DNA of 13,375 nt from Candidatus Zipacnadia bacterium. GTDB lineage: Bacteria; Armatimonadota; Zipacnadia; Zipacnadales; UBA5352. The notes beneath the pieces are model-generated. The model worked only from the letters and a program-made list of their open reading frames with translations. It made no database searches and was not told the origin of the DNA. Of the stretch, positions 5,915 to 12,755 are shown in pieces; the first letter of the stretch is position 1, and each line of letters starts with the position of its first letter. The stretch lies in contig JALGUI010000030.1 of assembly GCA_029820915.1 (NCBI GenBank), positions 1 to 13,375 on the forward strand. The letters run 5' to 3'. The position numbers and the translations under genes are program-made.

Positions 5915-8671
5915 TCAGGTCTGCTGCAGCCAGCGCTCCGCCTCCAGCAGGCACTCGTCGAAGCTCCCGATCTGGGACCGCCCCTGCGGAATGGAGGCCA
6001 GGAACCGCCTGCCGTAGCCGCGGGTCAGCAGCCGGTTGTCCAGCACGAACACGACGCCCTGGTCGGCCGTCGAGCGGAGCAGGCGGCCGAGTCCCTGCTT
6101 GAAGCCCAGGATCGCCTCCGGGATGTAGTAGTCGCTCCCGCCGTCCATCCCGCGACTGTCGGCCAGCTCGCAGCGCGCGCGCACGATCGGGTCGGTGGGC
6201 ACCGCGAAGGGGAGCTTGACGATGACCACGCAGCGCAGCGCCTGGCCGGGCACGTCCACGCCCTCCCAGAAGCTCTTGAGGCCGTACAGCACCGCGCTGT
6301 CGCGCTCCCGAAGCTGCTCCAGTAGCCACGAGCGCGGGCCGGACAGGTGCTGGCACAGTGGCGACAGGCCCATGTCCGCCAGCCGATCGCGGGTGGCGTC
6401 GAAGACCCGCTCCATCTCGTTGCGCGCGGTGAACAGCACGAGCAGGCCCCCGCCCGCCACCCGCGCGATGTCCAGCAGCGCATCGATCAGGGCCTCGCTG
6501 CGGCCCTCCTCGCCGCGCGTCGGGATGTCGTGCGGCACGCACAGCAGGAGCTGGTCGGGGTACGAGAAGGGCGATGGCACTATCTGCTCCCGCACCTCAA
6601 GCTCGTCGTCGTCGAGCCCGAGCCGCCGGCGCATGTAGTCGAAGGCGCCGTCCACCGTCAGCGTAGCGGAGGTCATCACCACCGCGCTGCGCCTGTCGTA
6701 GACCGCCCTTCGCAGCGCGGGGCCGACGTCGATGGGCGCGGCGCACAGCCGCCACAGCTCCCCCCAACTGCGCCGCGTCGTCTCCGCCCACGACACGTAC
6801 CCGGCCCCCGGCTCGTCGCCGGTGATCGTCGCGAGCGCCTGCGCCAACTCCGCCGCCGCCACCCGCGCGCCCGACGCCTCCATCGCCAGGTCGGCCTCCG
6901 GCGAGCCGCGCTCCGCGCCCTCGGCCAGCACCTCGCTCAGCTCGCCCAGCGCGTCCTCGGCGACGGCGAGGATGTCGCGCAGGTGCTCGACCGCCTCGCC
7001 CACCGCCTGCCACTGCGGCGCCGCGTAGACGTTGCCGTCCAGCCGCAGCCGCGCACGCCCGGCCCGCGCCTCCGGGTCCAGCGCCACGCACAGGCCGATG
7101 ACCGCCGCGCCCAACTCCTCGCCGGCCGAGTCAAGGGCATCGACCGTCGCCAGCAGACGCAGACGTGGCTCGCGCACCTCCTCGGCCCTGCGTGGCGCGG
7201 GCCCGGACAGGTAGCGGCTGAGGCCGTCGAGCAGCCCGCGCCGACGCGCATCCCCGCCGAGGGTGCGTCGCATGTCGCTGAGGGTGAAGTTGGAGACCTC
7301 GTGCCCGAGCTGATCGGTCGCGATCGCCTCGAGGTTGTGCGCCTCGTCGAAGATGATCCGGCTCGACTTGGGCAGGACGTCGGACTGCGCGTCGGCCAGC
7401 GTCAGGGCGTGGTTGGACACGACGATGTCGGCGTTGCGCGCGATGGCCCGCGCCACGCGCATCGGGCACTGCTTTGCGTGCCGGCAACCCGGTCCGAGGC
7501 AGGCCGCACGCTCGGAGCGGGTGCGGTCGATCAGGCGCCGCAGGCCGCGGAACAGCGACAGCGCCTCGGACGGAATCATGTCCAGGTCGCAGCTCTCACT
7601 CTCGGCCAGCCACGACACCAGGTACGCCGCCGCCTGCCGATCATCGGGCATCAACGAGCCCTGCGCGTCCCGGATAGCCGTGGTGAAGCGCCGCACGCAC
7701 ACGTAGTTGCCACGGCCCTTGAGGAGGGCTGACTCGAACTCCACGTCCATGCTCCGCCGCAACAGCGGCAGGTCCTTGTCGATGAGCTGTTCCTGCAGGT
7801 TCTTGGTGTTCGTGGAGATCACGACCGGCTCGGCGTTGGCGCGCGCCCACAGGATCGCGGGCGCCAAGTAGGCCAGCGACTTGCCGACCCCCGTCCCGGC
7901 CTCGACCATGAGCACGCCGCCGCCGTCGAGCGCCTCGCCGACGCCGCGGGCCATCTCGATCTGCCCGGCCCGGTGCTCATAGCGGTCGAGGATGCGGGCC
8001 GCCGGCCCGTCGGCGTCGAGGATGCGCATCGCCGCACTCGCGGGCGGCTCGTCGAGCTCGATGCGCTCGCGCTTGCGTGGCGACGGCGTCCTGGGGCGCC
8101 CCGCCATCAGCACCTCGAGCGCCGCGGCGTCCAGCGGCGGCACCTCGACCTCATCCCAGGGCAGCCAGTCGAACTCCGGGTCGGCCGCGATCAGCTCCCG
8201 GACCAGCGCCAGCGCCGCGGGCCGCAGGCCGCCCAGGCGCTCGGCCAACAGCCCCGCCACGCGCCGGCACAGCTCGGCGCCCATGGCCGGGTCCTCGACC
8301 GCGCCGTGCGCCTCCTCCTCCGTGGCCACGTCCAGCGCGCGCGCCACGCCCGACAGCGTGTAGTCGCGCAGCGTGGGCAACACCATCAGCGCCGCGGCCA
8401 GCACGTCGCGGATGCCCTCGCGCGCCTGGGCCGCGGCATCGGCGATGTCGGGCCGGGCCAGCAGCGCCGAGGGCCTGCGCGCGTCCCACGCCAGCACGCG
8501 CTCGCCCCCGAGCGCGTCGGCCAGCTCGAGGAGGCGGTCATCGATCTCGCCGGGCCGCGCCGTGCCGCGCCACCCGACCGCGCACTCGCACGCGCCCGTG
8601 ACCTGGATGCGCGTCCCCGCGCCGTCCGAGCACAGGTGCAGGAAGGCCGACTGTCGGGGCACCGCCATCAT
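5915..8671 (-). CDS. dinG: DinG/XPD-like superfamily 2 DNA helicase with degenerate exonuclease-like N-terminus
   Basis: A 918-residue ATP-dependent 5'-3' helicase of the DinG/XPD family, involved in resolving R-loops, flaps and damaged forks. Seen in order: a Q-motif-like region YEHRAGQIEMA (231-241), Walker A EAGTGVGKS (257-265), four iron-sulphur-cluster cysteines (Cys325 in KGRGNYVC, then Cys391, Cys396, Cys402), the DEAH box (442-445), TSAT (667-670), FWEGVDVPG (801-809) and motif VI QGLGRLLR (859-866). Residues ~1-190 resemble the DnaQ-like exonuclease domain fused to DinG in Firmicutes. LRDYTLSGVARALDV and H122...D127 look like its third motif, but no DxE first motif is visible, so nuclease activity is doubtful. 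Start is one of two consecutive ATGs (8671 or 8668); the ribosome site is weak. The thioesterase follows 20 bp downstream. Confidence 0.9.
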   Translation of the reverse strand: MMAVPRQSAFLHLCSDGAGTRIQVTGACECAVGWRGTARPGEIDDRLLELADALGGERVLAWDARRPSALLARPDIADAAAQAREGIRDVLAAALMVLPTLRDYTLSGVARALDVATEEEAHGAVEDPAMGAELCRRVAGLLAERLGGLRPAALALVRELIAADPEFDWLPWDEVEVPPLDAAALEVLMAGRPRTPSPRKRERIELDEPPASAAMRILDADGPAARILDRYEHRAGQIEMARGVGEALDGGGVLMVEAGTGVGKSLAYLAPAILWARANAEPVVISTNTKNLQEQLIDKDLPLLRRSMDVEFESALLKGRGNYVCVRRFTTAIRDAQGSLMPDDRQAAAYLVSWLAESESCDLDMIPSEALSLFRGLRRLIDRTRSERAACLGPGCRHAKQCPMRVARAIARNADIVVSNHALTLADAQSDVLPKSSRIIFDEAHNLEAIATDQLGHEVSNFTLSDMRRTLGGDARRRGLLDGLSRYLSGPAPRRAEEVREPRLRLLATVDALDSAGEELGAAVIGLCVALDPEARAGRARLRLDGNVYAAPQWQAVGEAVEHLRDILAVAEDALGELSEVLAEGAERGSPEADLAMEASGARVAAAELAQALATITGDEPGAGYVSWAETTRRSWGELWRLCAAPIDVGPALRRAVYDRRSAVVMTSATLTVDGAFDYMRRRLGLDDDELEVREQIVPSPFSYPDQLLLCVPHDIPTRGEEGRSEALIDALLDIARVAGGGLLVLFTARNEMERVFDATRDRLADMGLSPLCQHLSGPRSWLLEQLRERDSAVLYGLKSFWEGVDVPGQALRCVVIVKLPFAVPTDPIVRARCELADSRGMDGGSDYYIPEAILGFKQGLGRLLRSTADQGVVFVLDNRLLTRGYGRRFLASIPQGRSQIGSFDECLLEAERWLQQT

Positions 8672-8709
8672 CTCGTGTCAGCTCGATCGCGTCCGTCGTG
8701 CGTTGCGCC

Positions 8710-8742
8710 AAAGGAAGCGGCAGCCCATGGTCGGGCTGCCGC
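8710..8742 (-). terminator. Intrinsic terminator after the SSB-like gene
   Basis: GCGGCAGCCC (8717-8726) and GGGCTGCCGC (8733-8742) form a perfect 10-bp stem with a six-base loop. On the minus strand the stem is followed by TTCCTTTGG, a modest T-rich tail. It lies about 30 bp past the stop of the minus-strand SSB-like gene and before dinG, as expected for termination of the SSB transcript. The rest of the 101-bp gap shows nothing else clear. Confidence 0.7.
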
Positions 8743-8772
8743 GTGAAGAACCTTGCAGTGGCTCGGCCCCGG

Positions 8773-9243
8773 TCAGGCCTTGGCGACCTCGACCGCGTCG
8801 AGGCCGGCCGACGCCCGGTCGTCTCTGATGGCCTCCTCGATCACCGAGACGGCCGCCAGCAGCAGGTCCTCTTCCCAGGCGTCGTGCTTGAGGCCCGAGA
8901 GCCCGTCGCACTTCGCCGCCACGGCGCCAGTGGTCGCGCGGATGTACTTGGCCTTGACGATGGTCATGTGCTCCCGCGCCCCGTGGCTGTTGTAGCTCTC
9001 CTTGTTGAGCGTGCCCACGATCATCAGGCGCGTCCCCGTCGTCACGTTCGCCATGACCCACTCGCCCAACTCCTGCCAGGCATCGACGAGGAACAGGTCA
9101 GACACGGGCTCTCCATTCGCCCGCAGGAACGGCCGGTCCACCTCAAAGCTGAACTCCGCCTTGACCTGGCCGGAGGACTTCTGTCGTAGCGCCGGCTCGC
9201 GGGTGGAGAATCCCGTGAGCGCCACGAAGTTGAGATCGGCCAC
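8773..9243 (-). CDS. Single-stranded DNA-binding (SSB-like) protein without the acidic C-terminal tip
   Basis: A 156-residue protein. Residues 1-105 match the OB fold of bacterial SSB in order: LNFVALTGFSTREPALRQ, an Arg-Pro-Phe-Leu stretch with ANGEPVSDLFLVDAWQELGEWV (42-63), GTRLMIVGTLNKESY (70-84) and HMTIVKAKYI (92-101). SSB coats single-stranded DNA and recruits repair proteins through an acidic DDDIPF-like tip. Here the tail (106-156) is instead predicted helix ending VEVAKA, so this may be an accessory SSB or a diverged family. The GTG at 9243 is chosen because GGAGG ends nine bases upstream and the SSB fold starts directly after it. Upstream codons stay open to 9645 but are not homologous. 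It has its own promoter at 9377-9404 and a terminator near 8717-8742, so it is probably monocistronic. Confidence 0.82.
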   Translation of the reverse strand: MADLNFVALTGFSTREPALRQKSSGQVKAEFSFEVDRPFLRANGEPVSDLFLVDAWQELGEWVMANVTTGTRLMIVGTLNKESYNSHGAREHMTIVKAKYIRATTGAVAAKCDGLSGLKHDAWEEDLLLAAVSVIEEAIRDDRASAGLDAVEVAKA

Positions 9244-9345
9244 AACACCGCACCTCCCACACTCACGACGAAGCCCGGCATAAAGGGGGGGGTGTGCTCG
9301 CCGCCGAGCCCGCCGCATTCGAACCCATACGTCTCTGCACAACTC

Positions 9346-9363
9346 GCGCAGCCGTGGCTGCGC
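9346..9363. promoter_or_regulatory. Hairpin at the 5' end of the SSB-like transcript
   Basis: GCGCAGCC (9346-9353) pairs with GGCTGCGC (9356-9363) in a near-palindrome. It lies about ten bases into the transcript predicted from the 9377-9404 promoter. It may protect the 5' end or bind a protein as an operator. No known riboswitch is recognised in the ~127-base leader. Confidence 0.4.
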
Positions 9364-9376
9364 CCCACCGGCGGCT

Positions 9377-9404
9377 AGTATAGCACCGCCGCCCGTCATG
9401 TCAA
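9377..9404 (-). promoter_or_regulatory. Sigma-70-type promoter for the SSB-like gene
   Basis: On the minus strand a perfect -35 box TTGACA (9404-9399) is followed, after 16 bp, by TATACT (9382-9377), five of six matches to TATAAT. The predicted start, near 9370, leaves a leader of about 127 bases before the GTG at 9243. This is the clearest promoter in the window. Confidence 0.8.
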
Positions 9405-9687
9405 GCATGAGCGGCTCGACGCGGAGCATCCAGCACGGTGGGCCGGGGTGGAACCTGCGAGGTCCGTCGCCAAGCTCCGGACCTCGCACTCCTCGCTTCG
9501 CTCGGAGCGGCCCCTCCATGGGACTTGGGCGGTAACTCAGCCGCGGTCGGGCCCCCCAGGGGACTTCGGCGCTTGTCCAGCCGCGGTCGGGGCTTGCACA
9601 GGCGACGAACGACGAGACAGGGCATATGCGCTCCGGCACGCACACGAATCTGGATGCTGCCGCCCGGCCGGCTTGCGGCCCGGTGTG
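9405..9687. repeat. Repeat-rich gap between the SSB promoter and the glycosyltransferase 3' end
   Basis: No gene is supported here. TGCGAGGTCCG (9456-9466) and CGGACCTCGCA (9478-9488) form a perfect 11-bp stem. CTCGCTTCGCTCGG at 9492-9505 recurs at 12511-12524. Two degenerate 40-bp tandem units (9521-9560 and 9561-9600) both begin GGACTT and share CAGCCGCGGTCGGG. The 11-bp stem could end the glycosyltransferase transcript, although no U-tract follows on the minus strand. Confidence 0.65.
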
Positions 9688-10785
9688 CTACTCGCCAACC
9701 AGCTCGCGATAGATGCCCTCCGCCGTCTCCGCCATCCGGTCCACCGTGAACATGCGCCGCGCCCGGTCGCGCCCCAGCTCGCCCATGTGTTCGGCCCGCT
9801 CGGGGTCGTCGAGGATTGCCGCGATCGCGTTCGCCAGGCCCATGGCGTCGCCCACCGGCGCGAGCAGCCCCGTCTCTCCGTCCACCAGTACCTCGCGGAT
9901 TCCCGGCGCGTCGCTGCCCACCACCGGCCTGCCCAGGAACGCCGCCTCGATCAGCGCGACGCCCAGGCCCTCCTTGGCGACCGAGGGCAGGACCACCACG
10001 TCCATCGCCTGCATGACCGCCGGCGCGTCGTCGCGGTAGCCCAGCAGCCGCACCGCGTCCGCGACCCCGAGCTCCCGCGCCTGCTCCGTGAGGGCCTCGC
10101 AGTCTTCTCCCTCGCCCACCAGCAGGCACACCAGGTCCGGCCACCGCTCGCGCAGGATGGCGGTCGCCGCCACGAGGTGGCGCTGGCCCTTCTTCGGCGA
10201 GAGGTGCGCGACCGCGCCGATGACCGGTGCGTCGGGCCACAGATCGAGCGCGTCGCGCATCGCGTCCCGGCCGGGCAGGCCCTCGAACCGCTCCGGGTAT
10301 ACGCCGTTGTAGAGCACGCGGATCATCGACTCGGGCACGCCCTGCTCGGCGAGGTGGTCGCGCACGCCGTCCGAGCAGGTGGCGATGAGGTCCGCGAGCA
10401 TGAAGCAGGTCTTGGCGTTGAGCGCGTGCACCGAGGCCAGCGTGGGGATGCCCGCGAGGCGCCCCGCCACCGAGCCCCAGAGTCCGGCGGTGGACAGGTG
10501 AGTGTGGATGAGGTCCGCCCCGACGCGCCGCGCCGCGAGGGCCAGCACGAGGGGCGCGACGAGGTTCGCCTTGCCCGCGATCGGCAGCACGCGCGCCTCG
10601 ATGTCGCGCTCGGCGAGGGCTGCGAGCAGCAGGTCATTGCGCTTGCAGGCGAAGACCACGCGATGGCCGCGGCGCTGCAGGCCGTCGGCCAGGTACACCG
10701 CCATGCGCTCGGCGCCCGAGTAGCGCGCCGGCGTGATGACCGTCAGCACCGTCAGCGGCCTGCCGCCGTCCGCGGCCGTCGCCAC
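9688..10785 (-). CDS. GT4-family (GT-B fold) glycosyltransferase
   Basis: A 365-residue retaining glycosyltransferase that transfers sugar from an activated donor to a lipid, glycan or small acceptor in the cytoplasm or at the inner membrane. N-terminal features are the Gly-rich ITPARYSGAERMAVYLADGL (17-36) and DLIHTHLSTAGLWGS (91-105). The C-terminal GT4 domain has VLYNGVYPERF (158-168), AHLSPKKGQRHLV (193-205), VVVLPSVAKEGLGVALIEA (263-281) with the E-x7-E motif (Glu272, Glu280) and GIREVLVDGETGLL (295-308). No signal peptide or transmembrane helix is evident. The GTG at 10785 is chosen because GGGAGG ends nine bases upstream. The frame remains open far upstream, through the epimerase gene in another frame, without homology. 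It lies 17 bp after the epimerase, so an operon is likely. Donor and acceptor are unknown. Confidence 0.88.
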   Translation of the reverse strand: MATAADGGRPLTVLTVITPARYSGAERMAVYLADGLQRRGHRVVFACKRNDLLLAALAERDIEARVLPIAGKANLVAPLVLALAARRVGADLIHTHLSTAGLWGSVAGRLAGIPTLASVHALNAKTCFMLADLIATCSDGVRDHLAEQGVPESMIRVLYNGVYPERFEGLPGRDAMRDALDLWPDAPVIGAVAHLSPKKGQRHLVAATAILRERWPDLVCLLVGEGEDCEALTEQARELGVADAVRLLGYRDDAPAVMQAMDVVVLPSVAKEGLGVALIEAAFLGRPVVGSDAPGIREVLVDGETGLLAPVGDAMGLANAIAAILDDPERAEHMGELGRDRARRMFTVDRMAETAEGIYRELVGE

Positions 10786-10802
10786 CTCGCGCGTCCTCCC
10801 AG

Positions 10803-11621
10803 CTACGCCTGCGAGCGCAGGAACTGCACGGTGCGCCGCAGGTCCTCGCCCAGCTCGCCGCGGGGCCGGCACTCCAGCGCCATGTAGCCGTCCCAGCCGA
10901 TGCGTTCGAGCACCGCGAAGGGCGCGGCGAAGTCGGTGTGCCCGTGGCCGGGGGTGAAGCGGTTGCTGTCGGCCAGGTGGATGTGCCGCACGTAGTCGGC
11001 CGCGTACCGCTCGAGCGCGCCGGCGATGGTGTCCTCCTCGATGCTCATGTGGAAGAAGTCGGCCATGATCTTGGAGCCGTCGCGGCCCACCCGGTCGCAC
11101 AGCTCGGCACCGTTCTCGAGGCGGTTGAACCACCACTGCTCGTAGCGGTTGAGCGGCTCCCACAGCACGCACACGCCCTCGCTCTCCGCGTGCTCGGCGA
11201 GCTCGGTCGTCAGCGCCACCAGCAGCTCCATCTCCAGCGCCTCCTGCCCGTGCAGAGGCGACAGGTCCGGCAGTCGGGTGAACTGGTCGGGGTTCATCTT
11301 GACCGCGATCAGCGGGGCGTAGATCGCGCCGGTGGCGCCGAGCCGCCCGGCGGCGGTCAGGAAGTTCTTCAGGTCCCCCACGGCCAGGTCGCGCCGGTCG
11401 CGCTCGGCGGCCATCAGCGCCCCGCGGCCGCCGCTGCAGATCGTGCTCACCGCGCAGCCGGTGTTGCGCGCCGCGGCCGCGATCTCGTCCACTACCTCCA
11501 GGATGTCCGGCCGCCCGGTCAGCTCGATGGCGTTCAGGCCCGCGGCCACGAGGTACTGCATCCTCTCCTCGTAGGTGTCTCCGCGGGCGAAGTTCTCGCG
11601 CGCCGACAGCTTCAGCTCCAT
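10803..11621 (-). CDS. Sugar epimerase/isomerase, TIM-barrel (tagatose/psicose epimerase-like)
   Basis: A 272-residue xylose-isomerase-like TIM barrel. The metal and catalytic residues line up with D-tagatose/psicose 3-epimerases: Glu155 (VLWEPLNRYE), Asp188 and His191 (IMADFFHM), His215 and Arg221 (HIHLADSNRFTPG) and Glu250 (MALECRP), with spacing like that of the characterised enzymes. Such enzymes use Mn2+ or Co2+ to epimerise or isomerise free ketoses; some relatives act on hydroxypyruvate or inosose. The ATG at 11621 follows AGGAG about seven bases upstream. It precedes the glycosyltransferase by 17 bp, so the pair may make and transfer an unusual sugar, though this is inference from position. 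There is no signal peptide. The substrate is unresolved; the family is firm. Confidence 0.88.
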   Translation of the reverse strand: MELKLSARENFARGDTYEERMQYLVAAGLNAIELTGRPDILEVVDEIAAAARNTGCAVSTICSGGRGALMAAERDRRDLAVGDLKNFLTAAGRLGATGAIYAPLIAVKMNPDQFTRLPDLSPLHGQEALEMELLVALTTELAEHAESEGVCVLWEPLNRYEQWWFNRLENGAELCDRVGRDGSKIMADFFHMSIEEDTIAGALERYAADYVRHIHLADSNRFTPGHGHTDFAAPFAVLERIGWDGYMALECRPRGELGEDLRRTVQFLRSQA

Positions 11622-11771
11622 GACTCATCTCCTCTTCGCGTTGCACTCTCGCGACACAGCTTCGCGCGGGCGCGTCTGTCAAGTCTCACCGTGCGACGGG
11701 CGCCTCGCCCCTCGAGTCGTTCGCAACGACGCACGGGCGGGGCGCCCGTGCCACGGAACGACGCCGCCGAG
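11622..11771. other. Gap between rdgB and the epimerase: nested hairpins and a lone -35 box
   Basis: GCACGGGCG (11731-11739) pairs with CGCCCGTGC (11743-11751) around a GGG loop. GTCGTT/AACGAC (11716-11721, 11725-11730) forms a second hairpin. ACGGGCGCC (11696-11704) can also pair with GGCGCCCGT (11741-11749). These follow the rdgB stop and may terminate it, but no U-tract is present. A minus-strand TTGACA at 11682-11677 could serve the epimerase-glycosyltransferase pair, but the sequence 17 bases on (CTGTGT) is a poor -10 box. Confidence 0.45.
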
Positions 11772-12389
11772 TCACCGCCGCCGCCGCAGGACGCGCGGCA
11801 GGTCGGCCCGGAAGGCCCGCAGCGCCCGCCCGCGGTGGCTCACCGCGTTCTTGCGGTCGGGCGTCATCTGCGCGAAGGTCACTCCGTCCGGAGGGTAGCG
11901 GAACACCGGGTCGTAGCCGAAGCCGCCGTCGCCGCGCGGCTCGCGCGTGATGACGCCCTCGACACGCCCCTCCCAGCGCCCGACCTCGCCCTCCGGCGCG
12001 CACAGCGACAGCGCGCACACGAACCGCGCCCCGCGCTGGCCGTCCGGCACGTCCGCCATCTCGGCCAGGAGCTTGGCGACGAGCTGCTCCCCACTCGCGC
12101 CCGCGCCGGCGTAGCGCGCCGAGCGCACGCCGGGGTCGCCGCCCAGCGCGTCCACCATCAGCCCCGAGTCGTCGGCCAGCGCCGGCTCGCCCGTTGCCCG
12201 CGCCACGGCCAGCGCCTTCTCGCGGGCGTTATCGGCGAAGGTCTCCCCCGTCTCGGTCAGCTCGGGCGGATCGCTCAGGTCGCCGAGGTGCAGGACCTCG
12301 ACCGCCACGTCCGCCAGCAGCTCGCGGATCTCGCGGACCTTGTGCGGGTTCTCGGTCGCTAGAATCAACCGCCGGCCCGCCACACACAT
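11772..12389 (-). CDS. rdgB: Non-canonical purine NTP pyrophosphatase (RdgB/HAM1 family)
   Basis: A 205-residue enzyme that hydrolyses ITP, dITP and XTP to monophosphates and pyrophosphate, keeping deaminated purines out of DNA and RNA. Family motifs are complete: ATENPHKVREI (11-21; the N-x2-K substrate loop), TGETFADNAREKA (47-59), ALADDSGLMVDALGG (70-84; Asp73 and Asp74), GGFGYDPVF (155-163) and SHRGRALR (184-191). The length is typical. The ATG at 12389 has AGAGG only two bases upstream. The GTG at 12383 would have better spacing and would remove two residues, so the start is slightly uncertain. It follows rph in the same direction, a common arrangement, but here 352 bp of repeat-rich sequence separate them. 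Confidence 0.95.
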   Translation of the reverse strand: MCVAGRRLILATENPHKVREIRELLADVAVEVLHLGDLSDPPELTETGETFADNAREKALAVARATGEPALADDSGLMVDALGGDPGVRSARYAGAGASGEQLVAKLLAEMADVPDGQRGARFVCALSLCAPEGEVGRWEGRVEGVITREPRGDGGFGYDPVFRYPPDGVTFAQMTPDRKNAVSHRGRALRAFRADLPRVLRRRR

Positions 12390-12741
12390 CGCCTCTCAGC
12401 AGTAGGGCCGCCGTGACCGTTCTCCGTTGTCGCGTGCCGTTGCCGCTTGCCGGTAGCTGGTAGTGCCTGCTTGCAGAGGTTCGCGCACTGCAATGCGGAC
12501 CTCCCCCGCCCTCGCTTCGCTCGGCCACCCCCTCCGTTCCGGAGGGGGCCTGCGACCGTTCTGGCGGCCGGCCCCAGAAGTCCGGACTCGCGGGAGCGCA
12601 TTGCGTCCTCCCCCTCGCCGTGAGACTGCTTGCAGTCTCCTGGAGAGGGAGCCGGGGGCTGAGGCGAGCAAGCTCGATGAACATGCGCCCACTTCTGCAA
12701 CTCAGCACTAGCTGGTAGCTGGTAGCTGAGACGTGCTGCCC
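12390..12741. repeat. 352-bp repeat-rich gap between rph and rdgB
   Basis: No credible gene is present; the open frames here are Pro/Arg-rich translations of repeats. Seen are CCCCCTCCG/CGGAGGGGG (12528-12536, 12540-12548; TTC loop), GAGACTGC/GCAGTCTC (12622-12629, 12632-12639; TT loop), the palindrome AGTCCGGACT (12579-12588), GCAATGCG (12490-12497) inverted at 12597-12604, three TAGCTGR units (12709-12729) and CTCGCTTCGCTCGG (12511-12524), shared with 9492-9505. It looks like a mosaic of intergenic repeat modules. Confidence 0.7.
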
Positions 12742-12755
12742 TCACGGCAGCACGT
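12731..12755 (-). terminator. Stem-loop overlapping the rph stop codon
   Basis: ACGTGCTGCC (12731-12740) and GGCAGCACGT (12746-12755) form a perfect 10-bp stem with a five-base loop that contains most of the rph stop codon (12742-12744). No T-tract follows on the minus strand, so it could be a weak terminator or a 3'-end stabilising structure. Confidence 0.5.

Noticed and set aside
6347..7732. 461-codon plus-strand open frame opposite dinG
   Set aside because: Antisense shadow of the helicase gene with no recognisable motif.
9250..9345. GGGTTCGAATGC on the minus strand, resembling a tRNA T-arm
   Set aside because: The bases flanking TTCGAAT do not pair as a T-stem, and no acceptor or anticodon arm can be drawn.
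9405..9687. CRISPR array suggested by repeats
   Set aside because: There are only two degenerate, abutting 40-bp units, with no spacers and no cas genes.
10786..11682. N-terminal extension of the glycosyltransferase frame through the epimerase gene
   Set aside because: The extra ~300 residues are an out-of-frame reading of the epimerase. A ribosome site and GTG at 10785 mark the real start.
9448..12362. Two long plus-strand open frames (9448-10887 and 10938-12362) opposite the glycosyltransferase, epimerase and rdgB
   Set aside because: Both run antisense to recognised genes and have the same biased composition. No ribosome sites or motifs support them.
12463..12711. 82-codon plus-strand frame between rdgB and rph
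   Set aside because: It consists entirely of intergenic repeats and hairpins. The Pro/Arg-rich product shows no protein-like pattern.
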